Shown in pieces: positions 5,499-6,161 of a stretch of DNA of 6,161 nt. Position 1 is the stretch's first letter. Every line of letters begins with the position of its first letter. Under the pieces are notes generated by a model that was not told the origin of the DNA, made no database searches, and saw nothing but the letters and a program-made list of their open reading frames with translations. Source of the DNA: Lachnospiraceae bacterium (lineage in GTDB: Bacteria; Bacillota_A; Clostridia; Lachnospirales; Lachnospiraceae). The position numbers and the translations under genes were made by a program. The stretch spans positions 1-6,161 of the forward strand of contig JAEEJD010000230.1 of NCBI GenBank assembly GCA_016281675.1, read 5' to 3'.

Positions 5499-6161
5499 TA
5501 CTTGATGCAATCAACAAGACAAATGATATAAAGGATGTCGGAGCCGGAGATCTTGACGAACTTGCTCAGGAGATCAGGGATTTTCTTATAGAGAAGATCA
5601 GCGTGAACGGAGGACATCTCGGATCCAACCTCGGTGCCGTCGAGCTTACGATGGCGCTCCATCTTGCCGCAGATCTTCCGGAGGATCGGATCGTCTGGGA
5701 CGTCGGACATCAGAGCTATACGCATAAGATACTCACGGGCCGCAAAGATGAGTTTGACAATCTGAGAAAATTCGGAGGCATAAGCGGATTCCCCAAGAGA
5801 CGTGAATCCAACTGCGATGCGTTTGATACGGGACACTCGTCAACCTCGATCTCCGCGGGACTCGGTCTTGCAAAAGCAAGAGACCTTGCGGGAGATAATT
5901 ACGGCGTATATGCGGTCATAGGAGACGGCGCGCTCACCGGAGGAATGGCCTACGAAGCGCTCAACAATGCAGCAGATCTTAAGACGAACTATATAATCGT
6001 TCTAAACGACAACAACATGTCAATCGCGGAAAATGTCGGAGGAGTATCGAGTTACCTTCAGGACATCCGTACCGCGGACGCCTACAGAAACTCCAAGCTG
6101 GGCCTCGAGGATGCTCTCAACAAGCTCCCCGGCGGTGTTGCCGTTGTAGACAAACTAAAAA
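5495..6161 (+). CDS. dxs: 1-deoxy-D-xylulose-5-phosphate synthase, N-terminal part (cut by window edge)
   Basis: DXS condenses pyruvate and glyceraldehyde 3-phosphate to 1-deoxy-D-xylulose 5-phosphate, using thiamine diphosphate (ThDP) and Mg2+. This is the first step of the MEP isoprenoid pathway and also feeds thiamine and pyridoxal synthesis. The 222 codons present cover most of the ThDP-binding domain I. Visible motifs are GGHLGSNLG (39-47, with conserved His41), [16 protein letters not shown] (68-83), [14 protein letters not shown], and the ThDP/Mg motif GDGALTGGM (143-151) to LNDNNMS with Asp144 and Asn173 as Mg ligands. The start ATG overlaps the xseB stop by four bases (ATGA) with only a weak upstream SD, so it relies on coupling. 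The usual ispA (prenyl synthase) between xseB and dxs is missing. The frame is open to the window end; a full protein would be about 620 residues. Confidence 0.96.
   Translation, partial: MILDAINKTNDIKDVGAGDLDELAQEIRDFLIEKISVNGGHLGSNLGAVELTMALHLAADLPEDRIVWDVGHQSYTHKILTGRKDEFDNLRKFGGISGFPKRRESNCDAFDTGHSSTSISAGLGLAKARDLAGDNYGVYAVIGDGALTGGMAYEALNNAADLKTNYIIVLNDNNMSIAENVGGVSSYLQDIRTADAYRNSKLGLEDALNKLPGGVAVVDKLK

Overview
All genes in this window lie on the + strand. Together they look like a piece of a Clostridia chromosome, most likely Lachnospiraceae or a close relative (inference). The reasons are a Gls24/YqhY-nusB-xseA-xseB-dxs cluster that is typical of Firmicutes, a large clostridial-style transglutaminase lipoprotein, frequent AGA/AGG and ATA codons in DNA of roughly balanced GC, and purine-rich Shine-Dalgarno (SD) sites at most genes with recognisable ribosome binding sites. 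No mobile element, tRNA, rRNA or CRISPR array was found.

Layout. Positions 1-54 hold the last 17 codons of an upstream gene, possibly an amidohydrolase-like enzyme. Positions 55-271 are an AT-rich, non-coding stretch with several small inverted repeats and a perfect TATAAT box. Then comes prfC (release factor RF3, 272-1870). Its last 23 bases overlap a TTG-started gene for a secreted transglutaminase-like lipoprotein (1848-3227). A 78-base gap (3228-3305) carries an extended -10 promoter candidate and a strong SD. It opens a compact operon: an Asp23/Gls24-family protein (yqhY-like, 3306-3668), nusB (3686-4114), xseA (4124-5335), xseB (5325-5498) and the first 222 codons of dxs (5495 to the window edge).

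How the genes work together. The first pair joins translation termination (RF3) to a cell-surface protein, with overlap suggesting translational coupling but no obvious shared pathway. The second group is a housekeeping operon: NusB for transcription antitermination of rRNA operons, both subunits of exonuclease VII for DNA repair, and DXS, the first enzyme of the MEP isoprenoid pathway. The genes overlap or sit within about 20 bases of each other. Compared with the common Firmicutes order, accB/accC before yqhY, folD before xseA and ispA between xseB and dxs are missing from their usual places.

I see no convincing previously undescribed system. The points most worth a second look are the prfC/lipoprotein overlap, the structured prfC upstream region, the loss of ispA from its usual slot, and two motif substitutions in XseA.
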